DNA of 64,000 bases. Origin: Breviolum minutum Mf 1.05b.01 (taxonomy: Eukaryota; Sar; Dinophyceae; Suessiales; Symbiodiniaceae). The notes beneath the pieces were generated by a model. The model searched no databases and was not told where the DNA came from. It was given only the letters and a program-made list of their open reading frames with translations. Where the stretch lies: contig DF239208.1 of NCBI GenBank assembly GCA_000507305.1, positions 227,856 through 291,855 on the forward strand, read 5' to 3'. Each line of letters begins with the position of its first letter. Positions within the stretch are counted from its first letter, which is position 1. This document shows, in pieces, positions 12,168 through 23,669 of the stretch. A program made the position numbers and the translations under genes.

Positions 12168-14089
12168 TCACACACAACGGCACGATGGCCAGAAAAAGAA
12201 AGGAAACTCAGCGAAACGGACCTCTGCCTCTTTTTGCAGTTTTCGAATGGCCCTGTAACAATCGGAGGATTGAAAGCCTTTGGCTTTGTACGACTCAATC
12301 AATGAGTGAATTCGGAATGGACAGTCTGAATTCGGGTATGTGTAGCGGGAAATCAAATGGCACCGAGATTGGAGGCCTGGGAGTCTAAGTCTAAGGCTTC
12401 CAGCTGAGGCACAGTCTCTGACTTGCCATGGTTTCGGTAAAATGTAGGTCACTGTTCGGTCTTGTGAATCGACGAGAAACCCCAACAATTCGTTGGTAGT
12501 GACCGTCTCCAGTTCCACTGGGTGTTCATAAAAGTCTTCTTGTGCCGGTGTCTGGATTGAAAGGTCTTTGACTCTTTCTTCTGGAAAAATGATGTATCTG
12601 TTGTCTACATATCTCAAAGCAAGAAACGGACGTGTTCGAGGTGAGAGAATTTGTTCATACGTCTGAAACCACGTTCTTTTTCTGCGAATGTAACTGCCAA
12701 ATTCGAGAGAGATGGACTGATATGTGATCCAATACCTGCTTCTCTGATCTGATGCCAAACTACATTGAGCGCATGAAAAATGTGGCAATGAAGAGAGGCT
12801 CTGACTATTGACAAAATGTCAGTACGTTGAATCACTTTTGTCTTACGAGGTGCCTTGTGAAAGTCTCCAACATACGACAATTGAACCACTGAAAGAACCA
12901 CACCCTCATGTTTTCCGTCCAATGAAGAATCAGGGAGTTGACTGCATCCAGAAGTCTGTCTTGGGGTACAGAGTTGAAAAACCTCACTAGGTCATCGTTG
13001 ATATTGGATAAATTGAACTCTGTTGGGGTATCTCGGAAAAACCCATGGACTCGAGACCAAATTTGAGGAACTGCAAGTTGGCCCATTGTCTGTGGCCACA
13101 GATGAAGCACCATGGAATCAATAGTGCGTGCAGTAACCTGTAGAAGTCTCCCATACCGACTGTTGTAGTATGAAATCAGAGTCCTTCCTTTCAAAAACTG
13201 TTTTGTCTTCTTCAAGAAAACAAATCCATAAGGTAAGGTGGATGGACCATTTATATTTCTGTTGTAATTGATGGGGCATGGAATAGTTGATCCGACGTTC
13301 TGCTTCTTCAAAAGAAATATCCAGGCGACGGAAAAGTTCTGGATCATTCCATGTATTCCATGCTCCGCGAAAATACAGACATGGGCAAAAAACTGTCAAC
13401 TTGGCTTGTTCATGATCAGCATGATGTAGAATGGCTGACCCATGAATCCACTTTTGAAGATGCTTGATCTTCTGAAAAGAAAATCTTGGGAAGTTTTGTA
13501 GCTCTTGGTTATGGAGATGCCACTGTTGATGAAGGAACATAGAAATCTCATCTTCTGCAAAGGGTGGCAGTCCACTTTGTTTTGTCCAGATTGGTCATCT
13601 GAAGGAAAAGGCGTCAAAATATGGTTGTCGACTGTAAAAATACGTGGAGTTGGCATTGGCTGATTGAAACATAGAAAGGCCTTGTGGCAACTGTAAATCC
13701 TCTAGAGCTGCCGCCAAATGTCCCACTTCTGTTTCAAAATCAATGTTGGCATGTTTTCGAATCCAATCACAGCAGCAAGGTAAAGAGTCAGGATCTTCAA
13801 GATTCCACCATTGTTCAACTCTTCTATGGTTATGCAGTAAGGACCGAATGGTGGGATAAGCTGCTTCCCGGAGCTTTGCTGTGGGAAGGTGCAGCGGAAT
13901 GGCTACATCTTTGAATGCCAAAAGATGGTCTCGTAGCCAATAGGAAACTTGGGTCGAAAAAGTAGGATGTGCCAAAAACGAGTTGTTAATAAGAGTTGTT
14001 AACTTTGTGGTTTTCTTATGACCAACTGAATATGAACGTGTGACCCCCTTGTATTCAGATTGTATGTTATGCTTTACAGGAACGTTCAT
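12168..14089 (-). pseudogene. Decayed reverse-transcriptase ORF (non-LTR or Penelope-like)
   Basis: Four overlapping minus-strand reading-frame pieces (13595-14089, 13118-13540, 12832-13347, 12168-12788) read in order as one frame-broken RT protein. The first piece has a Cys-rich PCCCDWIRKH region. The third has a fingers/palm segment with NINDDLVRFFNSVPQDRL, which matches the usual RT motif A environment (D, then F, then a P.D.. turn). The last has ALRYVDNRYIIF, equivalent to the catalytic Y-x-D-D box but with Asn replacing the second Asp, followed by a thumb-like tail. At least three frameshifts and the altered catalytic box make it inactive. No endonuclease domain was recognised, so the class is uncertain. 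A host gene is unlikely. Confidence 0.6.
14035..14056 (-). repeat. Inverted repeat, right arm
   Basis: Partner of 10870-10891 in inverted orientation, lying inside the N-terminal coding part of the RT relic. The two arms are about 3.2 kb apart. Confidence 0.6.
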
Positions 14090-14427
14090 TCTTATTTACA
14101 ATCTTGGGGAGGGTGTTGTTTTGGCGTCTTGACCCCTGAGGCCCCAAGGCCCCCCCCCCACCAAACAACACAGCAAAGGGGACGGTTGTTTAAGGGGCGG
14201 GGGGGGTTGTTTGAAAGAAAGAAGGACGGTGGTGCATGGGCACACCGTATGGTTACAGACATGGGGACATGGCGACATATAACGGCAGAAGGACAACGGG
14301 ATGTTGCGACGTGGCTACAGGTACATGCAGACGTGCGGACAATTGGGACATTTTCTGTGGACTGCTCACTGCCAGGGCACACCTTCACATCTACAAATTG
14401 GAAACAGGGACATGGGCACGTGGGAGT

Positions 14428-14438
14428 ACACCACCACC

Positions 14439-14472
<34 letters not shown>

Positions 14473-14662
14473 NNNNNNNNNNNNNNNNNNNNNNNNNNNN
14501 NNNNNNNNNNNNNNNNNNNNNNNNNNNNNNNNNNNNNNNNNNNNNNNNNNNNNNNNNNNNNNNNNNNNNNNNNNNNNNNNNNNNNNNNNNNNNNNNNNNN
14601 NNNNNNNNNNNNNNNNNNNNNNNNNNNNNNNNNNNNNNNNNNNNNNNNNNNNNNNNNNNNNN

Positions 14663-14697
<35 letters not shown>

Positions 14698-14698
14698 C

Positions 14699-14738
<40 letters not shown>

Positions 14739-14812
14739 CGACAACGACAACAACAACGACAACGACAACCACAACCACAACCACAACAACAACAACAACC
14801 ACAACCAGAAAG
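14428..14812. repeat. (CAA)n/(CAACGA)n array with assembly gap
   Basis: CAA repeats reach the gap from the left. On the right of the gap they resume as CAACGA repeats, then CAA, then CCACAA variants. Long frames here (poly-Gln, -Thr, -Asn or poly-Val, -Leu, -Cys) come from the repeat and are not evidence of genes. Confidence 0.85.
14473..14662. other. Assembly gap (190 N)
   Basis: A run of N inside the CAA/CAACGA array. The true repeat length is unknown. Confidence 0.95.
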
Positions 14813-14979
14813 AAGGTGTCATGCGCAGCAAAGTCACCGGCGTCTGGGGGAGAGGCGCTGCGCCCTCCCAACCCCCTCTGCGGCAACCACAACCACAACC
14901 ACCACCACCAACAACAATGGGAACCAGGGAGAAGGAGGTTTCGAACACCCACCTTTGTTCAAACAACCCTGGAATCCAT

Positions 14980-15265
14980 CTATCGGGGAGATCTGGTGAA
15001 CTTGATGCTTCTTCGCGAAGCTCGCTCAACGGATATTCTCCTCAGCAATTTGCCATGCTGCCAAGCATCACTCCGATTGTAGTATTGCAGCAATCTCAAG
15101 GCATTGTCAACACCAGACCATTGTGCAGAGAAACCTACTGCACTCACCTCAGAGCGATGGGGGAAATCTTCAATGGCATGGGTTTCAATAAACTTTAGCG
15201 TTTTAGCGTGTTTTTTCAGGTTGAGAACCAGGTAAAACAAACATGATTCAATCATAAGCAGGTAG
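14980..15265 (-). CDS. Minus-strand terminal exon, 95 codons (unrecognised)
   Basis: After a GTAGTTGTTAG acceptor with a one-base lead, the minus strand stays open for 94 codons to a stop at 14980-14982. The N-terminal part is hydrophobic (about 15 residues around LFYLVLNL), then Lys/His-rich, and the C-terminal 30 residues are strongly basic (Arg, Lys, Ser). A GTGAGTG donor inside (after HRSE) could end an exon early, but the frame continues well beyond it. Function unknown. Confidence 0.45.
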
Positions 15266-15390
15266 CTAACAACTACAGTAAACCTTCTGTTGGCGAAGCC
15301 GGCGCCAACTGTCTTGGAGTATTGAAGGACACCCCATCCCACTATCCTAACCACTTGAGATGATTCATATCGCACATCACTTGCAAGGTT

Positions 15391-15581
15391 TTAACCATTT
15401 GCAAGGTTCCCTTTCCTCTCATAGCTCGATTGAAATGTGGCCCCAAAGTCGTTTTCGTATCTAGAAAAAATCTTCAGAATCCAAGACACGGTAATGGCCA
15501 GGATATTGCTGTGGTGTAGTAGCAAGAATGCCAGTGCAGCCATGTCGTCCACGTTCATATCCTCAAGTTCTGCTCTGAAAG
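15391..15581 (-). CDS. Minus-strand exon, 62 codons (unrecognised)
   Basis: The minus strand is open from an AG at 15582-15583 to TAA at 15391-15393. It encodes an acidic start (AELEDMNVDDM), a hydrophobic helix-like middle (ALAFLLLHHSNILAIT) and a polar tail. Because 14980-15265 also ends in a stop, either this exon has a hidden donor or two genes end here. Confidence 0.4.
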
Positions 15582-16643
15582 CTTTTGGGACTTCAAAGCT
15601 GCACTAAGTCACACAGCGAACACACAATCTGGGTCGTATGACTCATCATTTCCCATTGGGAATCCTGAATTACCAAACAAAAAAATCTCACCAAGGACCT
15701 AGCTTCACCAATCCGCAGATTTGATATTGGATTCGTCCCAAAAACTCAACATTGGGGGGGTTTTGTGCCTAAGGTTTTCCGTATCATTTCACCCAGAAAA
15801 ATCAGGTTTTCCCATCGTGCCTTCTATCAAATTCGACTTTAGGAATGGCTGATGTTGATTCTAGAACCAACCTATCGATAGAGTCCAACTGATGATAATT
15901 TTGAAGTTGAACCTAATAGAAACATCCAGTTAAACAAATGTTAAACTCCATGATTTCAAATCTTCACCTTTGCCGTGAGATCATGGTGGATCACAGTTGC
16001 CCCTGAAATTCATCATGTTGTTTTTATCCAATGCAGATGTTTGCAATATTCATCCAAGATTCCGTATCGATGATGAGTGGCGGCACTGTAGACGACACCA
16101 TCCAAAACGTGCCAAGGGCAGATAGGATCCAAGCGAACGTGGCCATGGCCCCCGGTTTGTTGCAATCTTAAACGTCCAAGGTGGAGGTGGAAAGGTACAC
16201 TGCAAACTTCACATCAGGTCTTGGGGAAAAAATCAAACAGATACCAAATTGATGCCAAATTTACCCTATTTTTCACAAACAAAAACAGATGACCAATTTT
16301 TTTTGTGGGACCAAAAAAATGTCCTTCAGCTATGTGGCAAAAATGGATCGAAAAAACCTAGCTGGTAACCTTTCTGTCACGGGGGTATGTAGCCTTTTCA
16401 AAATAAGGTATCCTGAGGGCAACTTGGAAATCAGGGAGCTATCTTATCTGCATCTTGGCTTTCCATGAGTCATCTTTTTCTTGGTCAAAACCAGGTCGTC
16501 TTTTTGCGTGGATAGCAACCAAGACAACCAAAATATTGATAAGCAACCTGTACATGTTCAGAAAAAAAACTCATAAAATCTTGTAAAAGATTACTTGAGT
16601 TTCCTTTTGGGGAGCCTGGTACATCTTTTCATGTGGTATGTAC
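15582..16643. other. No supported gene
   Basis: Only short frames broken by stops are seen. There are no strong repeats. Confidence 0.35.
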
Positions 16644-19043
16644 TCTTCGATTTCTGCGACCCTTCTGTTTTTCATGTTGCCCAAAGCAAAGCCCAAAGCG
16701 GCTGCATTGAAGAATATGTCACCAACCCGGAGAAGTCTGAACTATAGCTGGGTGTATGTCCAACAAACCCATCCAAAACCTTCTCCTTTGGCAGGAAATA
16801 TGTTTTTTACCAAAGATCCATCCTTTTGGAAAAACATCAACCAGCTACCGTCAAGTTGCCCATTGATGACATGTAATAGTACCAGTACCTTGTTTCAGGG
16901 GTGCAAAATCGCCTCGGATGGTTTCAGTCGCCCGGAATCTCTAGATTCCGGACCCAACCCATAATAATCTATATACTCAATCTCTGGGTGAAATGAGGCT
17001 ATCTTGGAGGGACATTCCCCTATAACACAAAACACCTATCCAAGTACAAGAATCCATCACTAGTGACCCGTCACGTATCACCATCGAAAAACCCGTCCAA
17101 AGCACCTTCCCAGATGAAGCAGCCCCACCCAAGCCCCAAAAAGGGAAAGGATCTTTCTCAGCCAGAGATTTTGCTGTTACATGTCAGGGTGTTATGTTAG
17201 GAAGTAACATTTTGTTGGTTTGCAAGAGGGTACTCTTGGACCATCATGTGATATATGTTCGTTTGAGATGTTTGAGGGAGGCTACCTCCAACAACTGCCC
17301 CATTGCCCCCTTCCTTTGGAAACCTAATGTGGATGATGCTGTGGATGGACACCATATCAACTGGTTTGCGAGATTATGCCCATCAAAGTATGTATATATA
17401 TATATATCTTTTTGAGGGTTGTATCCTCTCCTCTTCTCCTCTTTCCGTGCCCAATTTCACCGGCCCATGTCCTGCTCCCATCTGCTGCTGGCTGGCAGCC
17501 TCGTGTTTGCCATTTTTTGTGACGATGCCAAGTGCAGGTTCATGAGGGTCCCTTGGTAAATAGTAATTATGTTTCCCTCTGGTCACTGGCATCCTGGCTA
17601 TAGAAGTACTTATAAGCAGTACATGGTTTTGCAACCGGGGTCTTACTACACGCGGTGAGAGGTGTTCGTTGCTTCCATATCATGTCACCGTTGAAGTGCG
17701 AAGGTCGTCGAAGTGTTGGGAGAGAATTGCCTGACCTTCAACTAACAATTTCAGGGAGACCTTCCAATATTCAGTCGTCTCCAGTCGACAAACATCAATT
17801 TTGCCGCTCAAATGTCAAATGTCGCTGAAATGTACTTCTATTATTGCGGAGATGGCCGCTTTTTGAAGAACAGGGTCTTGAATGTTAAATAGGTGGTGTC
17901 CAATGGTTTTTACCCATTAACCCATTTGAAACATATACCCAAAAATTAAAATGAATTGGACTGTATATAATAAAAATCAAATATGTATCTGTATATGTAT
18001 GTGTGCATATAGATTTATAATTGATAGAGTATATCTACATAAGTTACATATCCTTCCCCAATTTTTGTGCTCAACAGGCCCACCTGACATCATCTACCCC
18101 TTCCTTTTTTGGTGCCCCAAGAAACGCTGTTTCGCGGGACGCAGTCACCGTCTCGGCTTCCGGAGGATGGCCGTGGTGGCCATTGGTCCTCGCAGGGTTA
18201 TAACTTACACCCCGGAAATTGAACATAGCCCCTAAAAATAGGCAATCCCAAAAGGAAACTCATCTTCCAACCATCATTTTTCACGGGCTATGTTAAATTT
18301 CGGGGGTGTATGCCTCAAAAAAAATTGGTGACCCATAAGAGAGCAATACAGCACTAGTATTGTTTGCTACTGGTATATCGTATTGTCATCTGTAGTTTTT
18401 TCTACACTTGTTTGCAGTGTGACAACATGGAATCATAATTCACCAAGTAAATGGAAAACCCTGAAAAAAGGGCTATCCCGTCCCAGTAACAGTGGAATGT
18501 GCCAGTTAATAAGGGGACGAACAGATTCTTGTTTGACTGGTTTAAAGAATGGCTTTTGCCCAGGCCGGTACGGTATATTCCCAATATTAAAGGCCACCTT
18601 TTCCCATCATCAAGTCTCCTCGTTCCAGCATCCAAAGTTTGCTTATCACCTTGGAACCGAACCCCCGGCGACTAAACCTGTGTCCAACCATGGTTGACAC
18701 CAACGGGAGTTCTCTTTATGTCGGTAGCAATGAACTCCCAAGACATACTCCAACCAATATTCTCTCAAGCCCAGGTCTTTGAAGAATGGTTGTGTACACT
18801 GACACCGGTGAGACCCATCCATTTAAGCACCTTTATTTGGGAAAGTTCGAGAAGAAAAAAGATTCTACTGCAAACAAGAAACGTGCATGCTGCTCAAATT
18901 GTTGCTGAAGTAGTTGCTGCTGTTGTTGTAGCTGCCGCTGCTTCTGCTGCAATTCTTGCTGCAACTGCAGGTGCTCCTGGCACGCAACCAATGGAAGCGG
19001 GACTTTTTTCCGAAAACGTTGCAAGGTATTTTGTTGAAACATG
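16644..19043 (-). CDS. Minus-strand exon train 3 with Gln-rich exon (unrecognised)
   Basis: Putative exons in order: 18883-19043 (53 codons, Gln-rich, coiled-coil-like, after ATTATTGCAG), 18598-18677, 18084 to about 18195, 17689-17806 (39 codons), 17461-17551 (30 codons, AG|G acceptor, CCG|GTGAAA donor), 17036-17156 (40 codons, Gly/Phe/Trp-rich), 16889-16940 (17 codons, AAG|GTACTG donor) and 16644-16736 (31 codons, GAAGA|GTACAT donor). All are stop-free with normal composition. Phases do not link every neighbour, so some exons are missing or some starts are misplaced. The (TA)n run near 17395 and the family-B element at 18206-18310 lie in the putative introns. No domain was recognised. Confidence 0.45.
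18206..18310 (-). mobile_element. Family-B short TIR element
   Basis: Inverted ends of about 25 bp: ACACCCCGGAAATTGAACAT on the left against ATGTTAAATTTCGGGGGTGT on the right. The core AAAAGGAAACTCATCTTCC is shared with other copies. On the minus strand a coding frame (exon 18084 to about 18195) begins within a few bases of its end, after GTGTAAG. Confidence 0.5.
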
Positions 19044-19210
19044 CTGCAATAATCGTGTAGTAGAGACGATGGCTACATCAACGCTTCGTACACCTGCAAG
19101 ATTCTTTCTCTTGTATGGATGACGGACGTTGGGAAGCCAACCATGCCTGTGGCTTTTTGTGTCCAATAATTACTCCATCAAGTACTAACCATTTCTCTGC
19201 TTTTATCCTC

Positions 19211-19262
19211 GCAGTCGTCCTCCTCCTCATCATCATCGTCGTCATCATCGCCATCATCATCA
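19211..19262 (+). repeat. (TCN)n poly-Ser-type repeat between splice-like signals
   Basis: A TCC/TCA/TCG run follows ATCCTCGCAG and ends at GTGTAAG, so it could be a small poly-Ser exon or simple repeat DNA. It is related in composition to the ATC/GTC arrays at 30235, 59774 and 63561. Confidence 0.4.
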
Positions 19263-19492
19263 GTGTAAGAATCAGACCTTCAACTAGAACTATATCGCAC
19301 AACTATATATCCTATATCACATACATATCCTATGGGATTGATCATCAAACCTTTCGCAGCGACTAAGGCGCCTGAAGCTCCTTGTCTTCAGAAAGGCGCC
19401 TTGGCCAACAAAATTAAGATAAAGACCAATGGATAGATGGCTACATCTTTAACAAAGCAAGTGGCTGAAACCCTAACATGGAGCTCTTGTAG

Positions 19493-19737
19493 ATGATATT
19501 CCTTTCCGTGTTGATCATGTTCGGGGTCAAGTTCCTACTCAAAAACGATTAACCTCTCAAGTTTTTCGGATTTCTCACTGTTTCAGCTTCGGAAATCTCC
19601 ATAAGGAGATCCCGGATGTCCACGAGGAGATTCGTCTGCTTGCTCTGCCATTTTTGGGGACAGAAAAAAAATCACCCCCCCGAATCTTCAAGGCCATTTA
19701 CAGGCCTCATGAATTCGATGAGAAATTTAGGGAGGAG
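19493..19737 (+). CDS. Plus-strand exon, 81 codons (unrecognised)
   Basis: After the acceptor CTCTTGTAG with a two-base lead, the frame is open for 81 codons and ends at GAGGAG|GTATAC. The residue pattern is typical of a globular domain (IPDVHEEIRLLALPFLG, then a Lys/Pro-rich link and an acidic/basic C-terminal end). It has no internal ATG, so it is invisible to start-based gene finding. The opposite strand is full of stops, so the strand is secure. Flanking exons were not identified. Product unknown. Confidence 0.55.
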
Positions 19738-20167
19738 GTATACCCAGTAACCCAGTAACCCATTTCGTAGCAATCCAAGCTCTCAGTAATCCACTAAAGG
19801 AAATAAACGATGGGGAATTGGCAATCTAATGATGGCTGGAACACCACCATCGTTTCCTGTTACCCTACAACTATCGGCTATATCGGAGCAGTTTTCTAGT
19901 GATCTAATAAATTAGCCCTCCAAATCATCTCTGTAAAAGTTGACCCATAGGCACCATAGGAAGTGTTGCTTTTTCTGCAGGTGATGACGGAGATGTTTTT
20001 TTTGCCGAGTCCAGCGGAGTCAAAGAAAAAACTCTGCGATTTCAAGGGGTGCTGACAAAAAACTGCTGTTGTTTTTTGTTCATATCTGGGAGGTGGGACC
20101 CTTTTGTGAATGGTTTGTCCTTTATATTTACATCTATCTCCCCCCGGTCATATAGAGATACACTCAC

Positions 20168-21545
20168 CCCCTTTTTCAAAAACTGATCTTTGAATTGTTT
20201 CGCCAGCGCGACTCAACTTCAATCCCATCTGTCCCAATCTCCAGGGCTTTGACGTGGACCGTTGTGCCTGTTTGGCGCTTTGGTGGTTGAGTGAATATGA
20301 AGCTGCCACGGTGAAGAGTCTGGAAACACATAGGGAAAAAAGAAAAGAAACCAATGGCTTGAGTAGATGTATCTAAATCTATGTGGCCAAACAATTTGGC
20401 TGGCACTTTCGGAAGGTGTGGGGGGATGCTGATGTTTCCTTTGACATCGTACCAGGAAAGCTTAGCCAGCAATACTGTTGATGTTGATGGACACAACCAG
20501 CTTCGTACTCCGAGGTTTTCATCAAGACGGAATCATGGCTCACCCTAGTGTGCCACCAATGTAGAAACTGAGCGTCATCTAAAACAAGCTACCGCAGCCC
20601 TTGCATGCTGCGACGAAGCCAACCGATGTGAACTTTGTTCGTGTCATCCAATATATGGTTCGTTCGCGGTTGTTTTCCGAAAATTTTGGAACCTGAACAT
20701 GAACCCCCTGGAAAAGGAGATTCTTTTTGAAAACCATCATTTTCAGGTTCCAGCCGTTAGTTTGCCAGGTGGCGTAGCTATTCTTGTTCAACTCCTTCCA
20801 TCCCCTGGTGTCTTCACCTCAGGCGTCGCGCTTAAAGGAGCAAGGCCTGCCAGGCGACTGGTGGAGTTGTGACCTCATGTGTTTCTGTATTCATTTGCCT
20901 TAAAAAGGAACCCAAACAAGACGCAATTCTGCGAGATTGCCAAAATCTTGGGGTGATGTGAGGGCCATGAAACTTGCATCGAAAAATTCAACGACAGCTT
21001 TTTGCTTGGGATCTACCAACACAGGTGTCTCTGTTCGCCGTTCGTTCGTTGGCCATCTCACCTCCCAAAGAAGTGCCCGAAGGTGTTGGTGACCTGGGAC
21101 TAAAGGCATGTCATCATCCAACCAAAAAGGTGGTGATTTTCTTTCGGAGTCTCACTGTTGAGCTCACCGTTTTTTCGAGCTCGACCGTCGGAGTAACACT
21201 TTCAACCGCCGTTTCTTGGGGAGGTTTTTTCTTCTCAAAATCATTCCTCAAATTCCCTCCGAGAGCAAAATTTTGTGAATTTGAGAGTGATCGACACAAA
21301 ACGATCAATCATACTACACCTCCCAAGGATTTGTTTAGAGTAACATTGACTGTTTTTTGCACAGCTACCTTTGCGGCCCACCCTGCTGGCTGCTAACACA
21401 GGTCTGCATGTATCAATTTTCTGAGTCTCCCATGCTCGAAGTAGGTCATCCCCTGAAGGCCTCGTAAGTGGATGAGAATCGTCAGTCCGTGCCGGTGCGG
21501 AAATCGTTGGCAACTTGTGGATGTCAAAATGTCGCAAAGAAAAAA
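20168..21545 (-). CDS. Minus-strand exon train 4 (unrecognised)
   Basis: Exons 21369-21545 (lead 2, end 1), 21168-21256 (lead 2, end 0, GTGAGC donor) and 21062-21099 (lead 0, end 2, GTGAGATGG donor) join in phase. A further exon at 20168-20319 (50 codons, TTTTTTCCC...TTTCCAG acceptor, GTGAGTG donor) is strong but its link upstream is unresolved. A 12-codon exon candidate lies near 20544-20578 with a GTGAGC donor. The 21168-21256 exon is Lys/Glu/Thr/Val-rich and looks disordered; the last exon is basic and Ser/Gln-rich. The small inverted-repeat element at 20687-20752 lies in a putative intron. Function unknown. Confidence 0.45.
20687..20752. mobile_element. Small TIR element (66 bp)
   Basis: Perfect 11-bp inverted ends TGGAACCTGAA and TTCAGGTTCCA surround an AAAACCATCATTTTC core similar to family B. 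It is probably a deletion derivative. Confidence 0.4.
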
Positions 21546-21897
21546 CTATCTTTTAATGTGGATGATGTAGGTTAGATGCAGGTTTTTCTTGGTATGAAGC
21601 ATATATCAGTATTCAATCACAGATCCTTTAGCTTTCCAGTTACCTGTACATTAGAAACCAACCCAGTTGCTGACATGTTGACAAACTAAACCCTCTGGCT
21701 GCTGATTCCATGCATAGCAGATGAAAGCCTTGCTTATCGTGAGAACACACGGCCAGCAGCCAGCATGTTTCAAGGTGAAAAATTGTCTCTAATGACGCTG
21801 GACATCTAAAAATCGTTGGGAAAAAACGATAAAAACTGGCTATATACCCTTCCAAAACGTTTGTTGATCCAGCTTGACTCTCTCTAACATTCCGGAC

Positions 21898-23031
21898 CTT
21901 TTTGCTGAAGATTCTCCAGCTATTCTCTCCCTTGGATCTGGTCAGTCCAATGATTACCAAGTTGGTGAATCCTGAAATACTAGGAATGTCAAAGGACCAA
22001 CCAATGCCTGTTGTCACATCCTTTGGGAAACCCCCCAAAACGCGCCTACCGAAACCCCCCCAAAGCACGCGCCTAAAGGACCTGGACTTTGAGGCAAAGG
22101 AGAGACCTGGACTGCGGAAGGTTTTGAAGCACGAGAAATGAACCGAACGTGGTTCTTTGGTGATCGCCTATAGGGCTCCAGCAATTTTTGTTGAATTCAA
22201 ATTCGGCAGAAAAACGACCTGGATCTCAAACGACATCAAACGACCTAGATTTTTCAACAAAAACACATGTGGGACCTGGGTCATTGCAAGTTCTGTTTTG
22301 ACAAAGATTGCAACGAGTTGGTGATAGAAAGAAATCCTAGGTGAACCACCCCGACATGTAAGAAACCCAAGAAAATCCACGGGAAAACCTATCAGTCTAT
22401 CATCCTTGGAGTTCTTTCATTTTTCACTGAGTCAATGCAGATTTTGCTCGCAAAAATCGACCCATTCCAAGTGACTCGTGTTTTTCCAACCTTTTTAAAC
22501 CCACAAAAACTGACACGATTCTCTATGGCTGACCTCTACCATCAAAAGTTGACAGTGAATTGGGGCAGATTCTGAAGCTCCAACAATCGGCTTTTCCAGA
22601 CCCATTCAAATAGTACTGAGAGTTACATTCAGATGATGCAAACTCATGAATCCATCTGTGAGAAATGGTTTCGAAATCTCAACTTACCTAACATGTGTGA
22701 TATTTATGGAATATCAAGAGATATTTGAGGAAGCCACTCACTGATCGAAGTTGTTCCATCTTCCTCATTTTCTGGAATACCAACCGATTCTTGTTAGGGG
22801 TCCACGCCCCAGCGGCACCATGTCGTGGTCTGACCTACCGAAGAAATCGCACTGAATGTGTGGTCTGGGTGAATGGTACTTTTGTACATTTCAGGGCATT
22901 CGTGGCTACCCCCAAAAAGAAATCTATATAGTGTTTCTCTTTCCCACCAAACTGGGCCTTGAAAACTAGCTCAAACGGCAAGGCTCCGCAAAATATATGG
23001 TATTCCATGGTGGCATCCTCAAAACGGGTCA
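21898..23031 (-). CDS. Minus-strand exon train 5 (unrecognised)
   Basis: Putative exons: 22910-23031 (40 codons after a two-base lead, aromatic and Gly-rich: HIFCGALPFELVFKAQFGGK), 22276-22336 (20 codons, CAG|GTCCCA donor) and 21898-21971 (24 codons after CCTAGTATTTCAG, AAG|GTCCGG donor). Each has stop-free, protein-like sequence. Phases (2/0, 1/0, 2/0) do not join directly, so other exons are missing. It may be the upstream part of train 4, being on the same strand and about 350 bases away. Confidence 0.4.
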
Positions 23032-23505
23032 CTCCGTGAAATTGACAGCTCCTACCTGCCAGGAATCTACATCAAAAGATACAATCAGGGCTGGCTGTCA
23101 GTTTTCAGGGGATATTCCTGAATTTTCACCCAGTCTACATAGATAAACCTACCCCGTGGCCGATCAAGTCATAAGATTTCATCCACGACATGGACATGGG
23201 ATAGAAAACATGGACCGACAGTTCCAAGCCAAATGGGTGCTATAGCAACCAAGAAGCACCTAAAGTTTGCCGCAGAAAATACCATGCTCCAAAGTTGCTT
23301 GAAATCAACAAATCCAAAGATACACTGTCTAACACTGAATCTTTCCAAATGTTTTGGATGGCTGATTGTTTAAGACATGAGCTTCAACGCCAGCAACGTA
23401 ACCTGAATTGACGTTTTGATTGAACAAAAATATGAAACAAAACCTCCTTAAAATACATGTGTTTGTCTGCATCTCAAGAAGATGGAAGACCCTCGAATCT
23501 TCCAC

Positions 23506-23669
23506 CTGCCATGAATGTTGCCGTCCCTCTCGAGGCCTAATATTGAATCATGACTTTGCAGGCATCTTAAGCCCATCAAGGATGCTTCGACGTTACGATC
23601 ATTTTGCAAATTTTGCATGTTCAAAAGATTCCCCGCAATATCTACTGCGATGTTCACCAAGTTTCCCAT
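23506..23669 (-). CDS. Possible first exon, minus strand
   Basis: Begins with ATG in the context TTGCCATGG and is open for 54 codons to CATGGCAG|GTGGAAG. The product is a predicted amphipathic helix (LVNIAVDIAGNLLNMQNLQN) followed by a polar stretch. An overlapping frame on the same strand is also open, so the frame is uncertain. It could be the start of train 5. Confidence 0.35.

Noticed and set aside
14060-15198. Very long frames through the CAA array and gap
   Set aside because: They are products of a stop-free trinucleotide repeat and of N codons; no domain or splice signal supports them.
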